64,000 bases of DNA from positions 1-64,000 of the forward strand of contig BQJS01000003.1 in NCBI GenBank assembly GCA_021604825.1, written 5' to 3'. The first letter of the stretch is position 1. Every line of letters starts with the position of its first letter. This document shows positions 8,617-17,543 of the stretch, one piece after another. The position numbers were made by a program, and so were the translations under genes. The DNA comes from Phycisphaerae bacterium (GTDB lineage Bacteria > Planctomycetota > Phycisphaerae > UBA1845). The notes below the pieces were generated by a model that was not told the origin of the DNA, did not search any database, and saw only the letters and a list, made by a program, of their open reading frames with translations.

Positions 8617-9702
8617 CTATGGCCCGCTGAATGAGAGCCAATACGCGCTTGCGTCGGCAAGATCGACATCGCCATCAGTATCTGCGTCAAATACATCGAG
8701 GCAATCAGGCGACATCACAGGCGGGGTTACATCGGGCCCAGCAAGGCAATCGTGCAGCAAGGCATAATCATCCAAATCAATGTCGCCATCGCAGTCCGAA
8801 TCGCCAATGGTTCCAGGCACTTGGATGCTTGAGAAGTGAAAGAAGTTCAACAGATTGATCGAACCGCCCGTTAAGAATGGACCTGTGACCGAGTTGTCAC
8901 CGGTATCGACAATTGAAAGGTTGTTCGCGTTTGCAACGAAGATATCGCCAGCCGGTCCGGGCTCAAGTCCGATCGGAAAACCGAAGTTGATCGTGGTCAC
9001 GACGGTGTCGGTGTCGAGATCGTAGCGAAACACCGAGCTGTTCGACGCGATGTAGAGGTCGCCGTTGTCGCCGAATTGCAATCCAAAGGTATCGCCACTT
9101 GTCAGGCCATCGGTGCTATCGACGAGAACTTCTTCAAACGCCCCCGTGGTGCCATCGTAAACGATCACATCAGCGCTGTACCGCCCGGCTACGTAGAACC
9201 GACCGTCGGAACCGAACGCCATACCGCTGGGGCCATTCAAGCCCCCTGCGCCGGCGCTGACGAACGCATCTATAAACGTTCCGTCCGGGCTATACCGCAG
9301 CACTTCGTCGCTCGCCTGACTCGAAACGTAAAGATTACTGCCCGGTCCAATCAAGATGTAGACGGGATCGTCCAGCCCGCTGGTCGAATCGATGAACACA
9401 CCAAGCAGCGCCCCAGTGTCTCGATCGTACCGAAGCACTTCATCGGTTCCGAAACTCGCCACCAACACGTCCGTTCCGCGATCCAAAATCCCATGCGGTT
9501 CGATAAGGCCGGTGCCCGCTGCCGCCGTTACGAATGTATCGATGAACAACCCTGTTGTGGCGTCGTATCGCAGAACTTCGTGCCCGAAATCACTACTGAT
9601 GTATAGAAGATTACTCGGGCACTGCGGTGCGGCAGCCGCGCTTGCGACAAGACTGCAACACACGAATCCGTGCACCACCATCAAGCGATCATTGGTCCTC
9701 AT
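8617..9702 (-). CDS. Secreted NHL-like beta-propeller protein with C-terminal dockerin-like domain
   Basis: The 361-residue product has a signal peptide (about residues 1-25, ending SAAAA before PQCPSN) and then about six repeats of 40-50 residues with the pattern VLRYDxxTGxxxxxFV and GLxxPxGI/xxGxD-G-xLYVSS, typical of NHL/SMP-30-like beta-propellers. The last 60 residues form a paired EF-hand: GDSDCDGDIDLDDYALLHDC, a spacer with a Cys, then DADTDGDVDLADASAYW, ending FSGP. Such propellers bind proteins, metals or sugars; no catalytic residues are obvious. The gene starts 6 bases after the metallopeptidase stop and is probably co-transcribed with it. The pair may act at the cell surface. Confidence 0.85.
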   Translation of the reverse strand: MRTNDRLMVVHGFVCCSLVASAAAAPQCPSNLLYISSDFGHEVLRYDATTGLFIDTFVTAAAGTGLIEPHGILDRGTDVLVASFGTDEVLRYDRDTGALLGVFIDSTSGLDDPVYILIGPGSNLYVSSQASDEVLRYSPDGTFIDAFVSAGAGGLNGPSGMAFGSDGRFYVAGRYSADVIVYDGTTGAFEEVLVDSTDGLTSGDTFGLQFGDNGDLYIASNSSVFRYDLDTDTVVTTINFGFPIGLEPGPAGDIFVANANNLSIVDTGDNSVTGPFLTGGSINLLNFFHFSSIQVPGTIGDSDCDGDIDLDDYALLHDCLAGPDVTPPVMSPDCLDVFDADTDGDVDLADASAYWLSFSGP

Positions 9703-9708
9703 GAAGTT

Positions 9709-12591
9709 CTATCCCGTAAACGCCGCTTGCATAGTCGCGAAGTCGACGAGGTCGATTTCACCGTTGAAGTCGGCGTCGAAGCATTCGCAGGGCGTTCCGC
9801 CAGATGGAGCAGCTGGTCCTAGAAGGCAATTGATGAATTCAGCCAAGTCGGCGTCGTCCACATCACCATCGACATCGTGGTCGCCGCTTCCAGGAATACA
9901 ACTGGCTACGGTGCACTCGATGTCGAATATTGCAAAATCGTCGACGCCGGCTTCGACCACAGATTGGGTGTCGATATCTTCTGCCGTAAATCGGATGCGA
10001 AATTGTGAACTAACTGGAACCGCAAACGCTTTTTCAAACCAACCCCCGCTGATTTGGGGATTCGCATCAGCGGTCGTCGGCCCGACGGTTTCGAGCGTGC
10101 TCCAACTGCCACCGCCGTTGTCGGAAACCTCAACGATAAACCTGTCCGTACCCGGGCCACCGCCACTGTCATTGGAGAACCATCGGGCGTAACTCACTTG
10201 CGGAGCAGCGAGTGCTGAAATATCGAATACCGGTGATGTCAGCGTAACCGCCCCATTGTCAACGTCGCTATTACAGACGTTTGCACTGCTGTTGTCCGTC
10301 AGCCAACATTGCCCCGAACCGTCGAAGTCAGCCGGCGGATCACCACGGTCGCAATCAACTGGTATCCCGCGCGTCCAAGGGCCGTCAGTAGCGGTTGACG
10401 AAGCGGTCCAACCATTGTCGTTTTCAAAATCATCGGCGATTTCAGTGACGAGCGCGGTTGCGACCAAAGCGGAATATGTCGTTCCCGGGGCAGAAATCGG
10501 ATCTTGAACATCACCGCAGGTTGCCGAACTCGAGATGAAGTACTGAATCGTTTCACCGCAAGCTGCAGCCGGCAGCTCAGCTTCGTACGCGTCACCGCCA
10601 ACGGATGTCAACGGCGAAACGTTGAATGGACCGGAGGTTCCGATTCGATGGTGGAGGTTTCCAACAACCGAGCCGCTTGAAGTAATCGTCACGGGCAATA
10701 CCGTTGCCTGGTTTGCGTCAACCAATTCGGGGCGCCCTAAAGGATAGTCGATCGTGACAGTGTCAAACACCGGGCAGTCCATGTTGTGGTCGCCGAACCC
10801 GGCGCAGATTTCGGCACAATGCGGCGTACCGTTGAAGATGTCCCCGTCGTCGTCATCCAAGGTCAGGTAGTCGATGGTGATTTGTGGTGTAATGCTCGAT
10901 CCGGTATGAAGCGGCATGCTGTTGATGGCTAGCGGCGCAAGGATATCGAGATACGTTCCCGGATTGGTGGCGAGTAGTTCGTTCCGCAAACTCCAAACAC
11001 AACCGGAAATGAGCGTTCCGCAAAAGTGCACTTCACCGCTACACGGATATTGCATGGTGTTGTCGCCTTCGCGTAGGGGCGTTCCGCAGTCGCCGAAGAA
11101 TCCGTAACCTGTTCCTGAAACGTCTTGGATCAACATCGAGACGACATCGCCCATCCCCTCGCCGTATTGCCCCTGACCACTTCCGGCTACCTGAACGAGA
11201 TGATGTCCGTATTCGTGGAAGATCACACTGCTCCATGACGTGTTCGGACGTCCACCGCCGGCTGCACAGAATCTGAGATTGTTACCCTGATATTGGGCGT
11301 TGCCCGGACAGAAACCGTTGGCGCCTTCGTTGACCGTAATGCTATAACCTGTTTGTCCGCCAATGACTGGATACGCCGGATTGATGTCCAGGACAAAATC
11401 GCGAACGACGTTGGCAAAATAGTACGCGTTCACTTCGCCTCGCGAGAATTCGCCGTTAACCGTGTTGTGTTCGAAGTTCACCGGGCCAGGAGGCGTCACG
11501 ACTGAGGATAGCGAAGACTCATCGCCATCGAGCGAACTATCACCGTTGTACGTAAACACCTCGAAAAATTCACCGCGAATCTCCGAATCAACCGTCACGT
11601 TTGAACTGCTGCCATTGGGAATCGTGAAATCGCCGTTAATGTCGGCAAAAACATCGGTGCCCCCAATACTGACCTTGGCGTAGGGCATCGGCGTGAGCAC
11701 TTCAGCTTCGCATTGTTCGGAGGCCACCCCCTCGGTGACGAACGCGCTGGCGTTTCCGTTGACGTCGATTTCAAGAATCTGGTTTTCTTTGAATAGAATC
11801 TCACCGGTTTCGATGTCGGTCACGAACAACCACTTTGAATCGATCCCATCGGCGGCGGGCATGTTGTCTGCAATAAACGTCAGCGCCAAAGTCGGCGCGG
11901 CTTCGATCTTGTCGAATCCAGCCCAGATGACGGGTTTGGCGTCGGAATAGTTCACCAGCGAAATGTCGAAGCTCGCCACCGAATTCTTGGCCAGCCTGAG
12001 TTGCTCGCTTATATATGCCGCGTCTTGCAACCGATCGCGGACATCATTGACCAGCATGAACCCTCCGAGATCTTTGATTTCGGAAGACGCACTGACGAGC
12101 GGAAAGTCATCTTCATTGCGTACGAGAAGTCGCAAATCACCGCGAAAGACCGGGACGTCATCTTGTACCTGGCGGTAATGGACGAGCGTAAACTTGTAGG
12201 CCCCCGTCTGCGGATCGTACATCAAGAGCTGCGTGTGCTCCCGGCCTTCCATTCTATTTTCGGGGAGCAATTGTGCGGGTGATGCACCCAATACTTTTGC
12301 ATGCGAAAAGCGAAATCGCTCAGCCGAATCGATTGGCGATGTACCGATCGAAAAGGCCTTGCCGTAGATCTTTCGAACGTCGCGATCCTGCTTGACGATA
12401 ATGGCTTTTGGGTTTTCGCGAATAAACTCCGACTCGGCTTCGAGACGCACTTGCTGATGCATGCCCGAATTTGAATCCGCGTCGCCAGATCCTTTGGAAG
12501 AACCATTCGCCGAATCTTGCGCAACAGCGCTCATTGGAGCCACAAAAATGCAGGCCGAGACCACGGCGAACAGACAATTCGATAACTTCAC
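9709..12591 (-). CDS. Secreted gluzincin metallopeptidase (M4/M36-like) with C-terminal dockerin-like domain
   Basis: The 960-residue protein has a signal peptide to about residue 24, an N-terminal propeptide-like region resembling FTP/PepSY (residues 60-270, with VHYRQVQDDVPVFRGDLRL), a protease core, Ig-like and MAM-like beta-sandwich domains (about 600-890) and a dockerin-like EF-hand pair (about 898-960). The core shows HEYGHH with zinc ligands H459 and H463 and catalytic E460; the likely third ligand is E478 in YGEGMGD, only 14 residues after the second His, shorter than in thermolysin. Start is GTG with a strong GGAGGAAGG upstream. The peptidase call is secure as a metallopeptidase; assignment to M36 rather than a related family is tentative. 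Confidence 0.82.
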   Translation of the reverse strand: MKLSNCLFAVVSACIFVAPMSAVAQDSANGSSKGSGDADSNSGMHQQVRLEAESEFIRENPKAIIVKQDRDVRKIYGKAFSIGTSPIDSAERFRFSHAKVLGASPAQLLPENRMEGREHTQLLMYDPQTGAYKFTLVHYRQVQDDVPVFRGDLRLLVRNEDDFPLVSASSEIKDLGGFMLVNDVRDRLQDAAYISEQLRLAKNSVASFDISLVNYSDAKPVIWAGFDKIEAAPTLALTFIADNMPAADGIDSKWLFVTDIETGEILFKENQILEIDVNGNASAFVTEGVASEQCEAEVLTPMPYAKVSIGGTDVFADINGDFTIPNGSSSNVTVDSEIRGEFFEVFTYNGDSSLDGDESSLSSVVTPPGPVNFEHNTVNGEFSRGEVNAYYFANVVRDFVLDINPAYPVIGGQTGYSITVNEGANGFCPGNAQYQGNNLRFCAAGGGRPNTSWSSVIFHEYGHHLVQVAGSGQGQYGEGMGDVVSMLIQDVSGTGYGFFGDCGTPLREGDNTMQYPCSGEVHFCGTLISGCVWSLRNELLATNPGTYLDILAPLAINSMPLHTGSSITPQITIDYLTLDDDDGDIFNGTPHCAEICAGFGDHNMDCPVFDTVTIDYPLGRPELVDANQATVLPVTITSSGSVVGNLHHRIGTSGPFNVSPLTSVGGDAYEAELPAAACGETIQYFISSSATCGDVQDPISAPGTTYSALVATALVTEIADDFENDNGWTASSTATDGPWTRGIPVDCDRGDPPADFDGSGQCWLTDNSSANVCNSDVDNGAVTLTSPVFDISALAAPQVSYARWFSNDSGGGPGTDRFIVEVSDNGGGSWSTLETVGPTTADANPQISGGWFEKAFAVPVSSQFRIRFTAEDIDTQSVVEAGVDDFAIFDIECTVASCIPGSGDHDVDGDVDDADLAEFINCLLGPAAPSGGTPCECFDADFNGEIDLVDFATMQAAFTG

Positions 12592-12740
12592 AGGTACCTT
12601 CCTCCCAAACGCCTCCTGGCGCCGAATTCAGTTGAATAGCGATGAAGGGTTGTCAACTTCATCGGCGCTTAGTATTGCACGATGGCCACACCGACCATCG
12701 GTGATAATTACTTTTCAACGTCTAAATCAAATCCGTCGAG

Positions 12741-14981
12741 TTACGGTCCGACCAGCCCCGCTTCCCACGCGCTGAAATCTTGATCATCGATGTCACCGTC
12801 GAGATCAATGTCCGCCGCCGTGCAATCGTTTGATTCCAATGAACCATACAGCGCAGGGAAACACGTACACGCCCCAGCCCCCGTATAGCAGCGCTGAAAG
12901 AGTGCGAAGTCTTTAAGATCGACTTCGTTGTCCCCAGTTAAATCCGCGTCCTGTGGATCGCACTCGGCTTGCGTGACCAATACATCGTCAATAGCCACTT
13001 CGACAATATCGCCAGTTGACGGACCGTCGGTGGCCATGAATCGCAATCGCATCTGACTGGTTGGCGCAACAAAATCGCTAACCATGAATTGGACGAGTTC
13101 CCAACCACCACCGCCCGGTGAAAGTGATTCGATCGTCGTCCACGACGAACCGTCGTTGTTGGAGATTTCGGCGACATAGCCATCGTCCCCACCGGTATCG
13201 CGTTCATAAAACCAACGGTAATACGAAACCTGGGCATCCCCTGAAGCCAGGTTGAACAACGGTGAGGTGAGGATCACCGTTCCGCCATCGACGTCGGCGG
13301 TCCCTAGAGCGCCGCCCGGGTTGGTCGCGGTGTACATGCAATTGCCAGCGCCGGTTGGGGTGTGGTCGTTTTCTGGTTGCGCTCCGGTACCGACAGGGTC
13401 ACCGCGAACAAATGTCCCGGTGGACGCGGAGTCGGGTCCGGTGGTCCAACCCTGATTGGCATCGAAATCATCGCTGAATACGATCTTCAACGAGTCTGAG
13501 ACTGTCGCGGTATAAACGCTGGTCGGCGCATTGCCCGGATCGGTAACGGTCAATCCGGCTTCTGTCTCGGCGCTGAAGTAATACGCGATTTCTTGACCGC
13601 ACAGTGCGGGGGGAAGCGAAGCCGAATAATCATCAGGCCCGTTGGAAGTCATTGGCACGGAGACGTACCCCGCACCCACGTCGTAATGCAAAAGACCCGT
13701 GTCAGGTTTGTGGACACCATTGCATTTGCCCGTCAGGCTGACAGAGAGTTGCGTGGAAATTGCAGGGCTAAGGGATTGCGGAAGCTGAGGTGCGTAATCG
13801 AATTCCAGCACACCGAGTAGCGCGCTGGCCGCCAATGCATCGCTGACATCCAGCACAAAAAGTCCGCGATCGATATCACTCACAATCACCGTCCCGCTCG
13901 GGAAATAAGGATAATTGCTCCACGCGCCGTCGAAGTTAACCGAGTCGTTTTCAGGGTGCGTGTCATAGAAACCGACCTCGACTGGCACGAGCGGGTTTGC
14001 AATGTTGATGACTCGAAGCCCCGTGCTGTAGTTGGCTTGAAACATCACGCACTCGTCGATGTAGAGATTGTGATCGCGCGACTGCAAGCCTGTGGTAAAC
14101 GTCCCTTCGAGCTGTGGATTGGATAGGTCTTCAATATTGAAGATCAGTGTGCGCGTCGTGGGCACCCCAGGATCGCCTTCGTCCAATTCATCATTGGCGT
14201 ACAAGTATTTGTGGTCAGGCGTGGTCCAACCTTGGTGACAATAGTCCACCGCAGGATAAGGCGTTCGCGAAAGAAGAAACATGTTTCCCTTGTCGGTCAC
14301 GTCGACAATATCAACCCCGCGTCCCTCGCTGAATCCAAACAGAATTTCTCTGCCGGCGTACGTGCCCGATGTGTAGCTGACAATGTGAGCGTCATGGTGG
14401 TACGCTGACGATGCCTCGTTCCATCGCCCGGCTTCTGGCGGATTCACCGGATCAATGTTCAAGTCATACGCCACCGGTGCTCCGCCATTGATTCCTGCGC
14501 CGGCGAGGTAAAGAAATCCGCTGTCGGTGTTGATCGCGACGTTGTGGCTGTCGGACACGCCGCTCGTGGTGAACCGAGTCACCAGGGTTACGTTTCCATT
14601 ATCGACGTCGCTCAGGTCGATGACATCAACGCCACCGCCAGTCTCATTGACGACATACGCATAGTCGCCAAACGTTTTGACGTCGCACCAATCGCTGGTC
14701 GAGTGACCGACCGAGCCAACAATGACCGGATTCACCGGGTCGGTGATTTCCACAACGATCAGCTTCGTCGTCACGCCCATCAGCGCATATTCGCGACCCG
14801 ACCCGGACACATACCCCCAACTGTCGCAACCGGCACCGGCAGTCAGGTCGGCAAGGTCGAGCCAGGCGTGCTGCGACACGTTGAGACTTTGAAACTGAGC
14901 GTCGGCGCGTTCTGCCCATACGGCGGCGAACAACGAGACGATCATGATGGTCTGCTTCCGGTATGATGTCTTGCGAATCAT
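12741..14981 (-). CDS. Secreted choice-of-anchor-B / LVIVD-repeat protein with dockerin-like C-terminus
   Basis: The 746-residue protein has a signal peptide (to about residue 28, ERADA) and then a domain of about 360 residues resembling the choice-of-anchor-B family: SQHAWLDLADLTAG, CDSWGYVSGSGREYALMG, and LVIVD-type repeats such as LIVVEITDPVNPVIVG, VDVIDLSD and LRVINIANPLVPVEVG. Conserved histidines (SDSHNVAI, YHHDAHIV, DHNLYIDE) are typical of this family. Residues about 395-680 form an Ig-like plus MAM-like beta-sandwich pair closely resembling the neighbouring metallopeptidase, and the end is an EF-hand pair (LTGDNEVDLKDFALFQRC and DIDLDGDIDDQDFSAWE, ending LVGP). No enzymatic function is known for the family; cell-surface attachment is inferred from the C-terminus. 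Confidence 0.85.
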   Translation of the reverse strand: MIRKTSYRKQTIMIVSLFAAVWAERADAQFQSLNVSQHAWLDLADLTAGAGCDSWGYVSGSGREYALMGVTTKLIVVEITDPVNPVIVGSVGHSTSDWCDVKTFGDYAYVVNETGGGVDVIDLSDVDNGNVTLVTRFTTSGVSDSHNVAINTDSGFLYLAGAGINGGAPVAYDLNIDPVNPPEAGRWNEASSAYHHDAHIVSYTSGTYAGREILFGFSEGRGVDIVDVTDKGNMFLLSRTPYPAVDYCHQGWTTPDHKYLYANDELDEGDPGVPTTRTLIFNIEDLSNPQLEGTFTTGLQSRDHNLYIDECVMFQANYSTGLRVINIANPLVPVEVGFYDTHPENDSVNFDGAWSNYPYFPSGTVIVSDIDRGLFVLDVSDALAASALLGVLEFDYAPQLPQSLSPAISTQLSVSLTGKCNGVHKPDTGLLHYDVGAGYVSVPMTSNGPDDYSASLPPALCGQEIAYYFSAETEAGLTVTDPGNAPTSVYTATVSDSLKIVFSDDFDANQGWTTGPDSASTGTFVRGDPVGTGAQPENDHTPTGAGNCMYTATNPGGALGTADVDGGTVILTSPLFNLASGDAQVSYYRWFYERDTGGDDGYVAEISNNDGSSWTTIESLSPGGGGWELVQFMVSDFVAPTSQMRLRFMATDGPSTGDIVEVAIDDVLVTQAECDPQDADLTGDNEVDLKDFALFQRCYTGAGACTCFPALYGSLESNDCTAADIDLDGDIDDQDFSAWEAGLVGP

Positions 14982-15230
14982 GTACTGGATCCTGTTGGAT
15001 GAACCGCGAAGTTTGAAAACGATGAATGCGTTCTTGAACCGGGGAGTGTACTGGTGGCGATAACAGCCAACCCATTTCCCCTGCCTTCATTCGACAATTC
15101 GCCACCGAGCACCGATTATACCACCATTTCAACGATGCCTTCAAACGTGCAATTGATGTTGGAATTGCGTCCGAATTGTGTTCGTCTTGACCGGCAGATT
15201 CGGCAACCCGTAACATCAACAATCGATGCG

Positions 15231-16457
15231 ATGCCCAGAATGTCAATGATTTGGAGACTGAATTCAATCTTCTTGCGCGCTCGACTCGTGTGCTTCGTTG
15301 GTGCGCTCGCGTTGACGACGGGAAGTGTTCGGGCTCACTTTTTCGTGGAACAGCGCGATCGCGTTGGTCCATCGCCCTCGGTGGCGGGGAATGGTTGGTC
15401 GGCAGAGGTATTTTTGAACATCCCTGATGCGTCGGCAATCACCCTGCTCAACGCAGAAATCTACATCGCGAACCGCTCGCCGGATTTTACCTTCAAGACC
15501 ACCTACATCGACTTTCCAGCCGGTCCATCCGACGGCGCATTGGATACGTCGTATGCAACCATTGGCGATTTTCTCGACGATTACATCTTTGATGTCTCAG
15601 ACCCGAGCAAACTCGAAGAACCATTTGGAAGTTTTTTGATTCGCTTCAACGGACTCCTGAACGTTCAGATTCGCGACAGCTCGTTTGAAGCATATGGACT
15701 GCCATTGTTGATCGACTTTGCCACGCAGGCTCATGGTGGATACCGCACGCGAATCGGAACGACTTCAATCTACCGTGTTCAAAACACCGCATTCGTCGGC
15801 TCGCCCTTCATGACTGAAAACGCGGTGCTTCTGGGGCTGGGCTTGTTTCCGATTCAGATCACGTATCTCCAGCAATACGACCCCACAAACGCTTCGGGCA
15901 ACGAGTTGGCCGGCGTCGAACTTTACAGTTGGCACCCCAACGGACTGCCTTGGCCGGCGGGCGCTGCGATGAACAATCCACGTTTTGGCGACATGACCGT
16001 CACCAGCCCCAACGTGATCTACCAAACAAGCGAAATTCCAGCGCCAGCCAAGTGCGATTTCAACGGCGACTTTCGCGGCGATCTCTTAGACGTTCAAGCG
16101 CTGCAACTTTGTTTTGGCGGTGACGGTTTCGATGTGGTGGCGAATGGAGGCGATCCGGCGTGCCTTGCGTTCGACTTTGACGACGATGGCGATGTGGATG
16201 TTGCCGACGCGCAGCTTTTCACGATGTCAGCCGCCGGTCCGGATAAGTATCCGTACTTGAAAGGCGACTACACGACCGATCAATCGATTGACCTCAAAGA
16301 CTACCAGTGGATGCAAACGTGCTTCTCGGCATCGATTGATGAAGAGGAACGCGGGACGCTAGCAACTGGCTGCGAGTGGATGGACTTTAATGGCGACGAC
16401 ATCGTCAATCTCGTTGATTTCGGGTACTTCGGTGTATTGATTTCGTCGACGAACTGA
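15231..16457 (+). CDS. Secreted protein with two dockerin-like EF-hand pairs
   Basis: The 408-residue product has a signal peptide with hydrophobic core LVCFVGALALTTGSVRA before HFFVEQ. About 240 residues follow that I do not recognise; they are rich in beta-strand-like patterns. The C-terminal 130 residues hold four EF-hand-like loops in two pairs: CDFNGDFRGDLLDVQALQLC with FDFDDDGDVDVADAQLF, then KGDYTTDQSIDLKDYQWMQTC with DFNGDDIVNLVDFGYF. The other proteins of this window have only one pair. The start is uncertain: this ATG and one 9 bases later both precede the signal peptide, and the frame is open 177 bases further upstream. It is divergent from the choice-of-anchor-B gene. Confidence 0.72.
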   Translation: MPRMSMIWRLNSIFLRARLVCFVGALALTTGSVRAHFFVEQRDRVGPSPSVAGNGWSAEVFLNIPDASAITLLNAEIYIANRSPDFTFKTTYIDFPAGPSDGALDTSYATIGDFLDDYIFDVSDPSKLEEPFGSFLIRFNGLLNVQIRDSSFEAYGLPLLIDFATQAHGGYRTRIGTTSIYRVQNTAFVGSPFMTENAVLLGLGLFPIQITYLQQYDPTNASGNELAGVELYSWHPNGLPWPAGAAMNNPRFGDMTVTSPNVIYQTSEIPAPAKCDFNGDFRGDLLDVQALQLCFGGDGFDVVANGGDPACLAFDFDDDGDVDVADAQLFTMSAAGPDKYPYLKGDYTTDQSIDLKDYQWMQTCFSASIDEEERGTLATGCEWMDFNGDDIVNLVDFGYFGVLISSTN

Positions 16458-16485
16458 CGCATATCCGCAATTGAAATGTCGCATT

Positions 16486-16505
16486 CGTCCGATGGTTTTC
16501 GGACG
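16486..16505 (+). terminator. Hairpin after the double-dockerin gene
   Basis: A perfect 7-bp stem (CGTCCGA/TCGGACG) with a 6-base loop lies 28 bases after the stop codon. No T-tract follows, so it may end or stabilise the transcript but is not a classical intrinsic terminator. Confidence 0.35.
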
Positions 16506-16521
16506 CGTCGTGATGGGTACC

Positions 16522-16551
16522 TTGTATTGTTTGAAGTAAACAGTCTACAAT
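16522..16551 (+). promoter_or_regulatory. Possible sigma70-like promoter of the PEP-CTERM gene
   Basis: TTGTAT and TACAAT are separated by 18 bases and lie 67 bases upstream of the PEP-CTERM start codon. The -10 is good and the -35 is weak; no other candidate is seen in this gap. Confidence 0.35.
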
Positions 16552-16617
16552 CGGTCCAGTGAGAGAGGATCGAAGACGGTCTGGCTTTGGTCAGATCTAA
16601 ACGGGAGAGAAGAGAGA

Positions 16618-17508
16618 ATGATCGATACATCAAATCGATATCGATGGGCATTGGCAGTGACGGGACTTTGCTTGGTGTGCCTGCCGGCGACCCATGCGAT
16701 TGCTGGCCCAAGCGCCCAACCGCAACCCATCGGTTCCAGCAGCATGTCGATTTCGTACCAAACAGATGCGGGGCAAGTTGAGTTTTCCGATCTACGGTCG
16801 CACGGTGGTAGCGGTCTTGGCGACGTCAGCAATCTCGACGGTGCCCCCAATGTTGGCGCCTTCAGTGCGCACAACACGCTTGGCCGTCGTCCCACGTCCG
16901 CTCAAGGTGCTGACGAAACACTCATGCGCCACGGTTTTTACAAATACGACAGCAACGGCTTCAACAAACCAGGCGAATTCTTCCCGAACCTAACGCCCGG
17001 TAGCAGCATCACCATCGCCATCGAAGACATTGAGTTTGATCGACCGGTGCAAGTCCAGGAGAACACGGCATTGCTTCATCTGCTATGGGACATCGACCAG
17101 AGTGATTCGCTTGGACTCAATGATCAAAACCTGCCGCGAGCCTATTCAAATCCGAACAACCACCACACCGTGCCTAACTTCCGCGACGTCTCTGATTTTC
17201 AAAACGAAAATGTTTTCGTTGAAAATCCTGTCCCCAATTACAACATCGGCGACATTGTGCCCACGTTCTCCCAGTCTCAGCCGAACATGGTCACCGTGAG
17301 CCTGACGTTTCCATATGAACTCTTGCGACATTTCGAGGATGACGGCTTAGGGGTTCCGAGCGGTTTGCCAGGCCCGGGCGGTTTCCTCGAACCGTTTCAT
17401 TTCCATTTGGAATACTTGGTCGTCCCCGAGCCTTCGAGCGCTCTGACATTGGCGATCGGTTCGATCCTGGTGTGCAGACGCCGGAAGAAAAAGACCAATG
17501 CCGTTTGA
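16618..17508 (+). CDS. PEP-CTERM sorting-domain exported protein
   Basis: The 296-residue protein has a signal peptide (residues 1-29, LAVTGLCLVCLPATHAIAG) and ends with the PEP-CTERM pattern: VVPEPSS, a hydrophobic helix (ALTLAIGSILV) and a basic tail (CRRRKKK). PEP-CTERM proteins are processed by an exosortase and usually end up in the envelope or extracellular matrix. The central part has no recognised domain; it is Gly/Asn-rich with beta-type patterns. A purine-rich GGGAGAGAAGAGAGA tract directly before the ATG is the likely ribosome site. No exosortase gene lies in this window. It converges on the M1-like peptidase gene. Confidence 0.88.
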   Translation: MIDTSNRYRWALAVTGLCLVCLPATHAIAGPSAQPQPIGSSSMSISYQTDAGQVEFSDLRSHGGSGLGDVSNLDGAPNVGAFSAHNTLGRRPTSAQGADETLMRHGFYKYDSNGFNKPGEFFPNLTPGSSITIAIEDIEFDRPVQVQENTALLHLLWDIDQSDSLGLNDQNLPRAYSNPNNHHTVPNFRDVSDFQNENVFVENPVPNYNIGDIVPTFSQSQPNMVTVSLTFPYELLRHFEDDGLGVPSGLPGPGGFLEPFHFHLEYLVVPEPSSALTLAIGSILVCRRRKKKTNAV

Positions 17509-17543
17509 GTGATTGTTGATGCCAGTTGCGTGTCGCGAATGCG

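Noticed and set aside
12651..12656. TTGACA on the minus strand upstream of the gluzincin gene as a promoter
   Set aside because: No acceptable -10 hexamer at 15-19 bases spacing.
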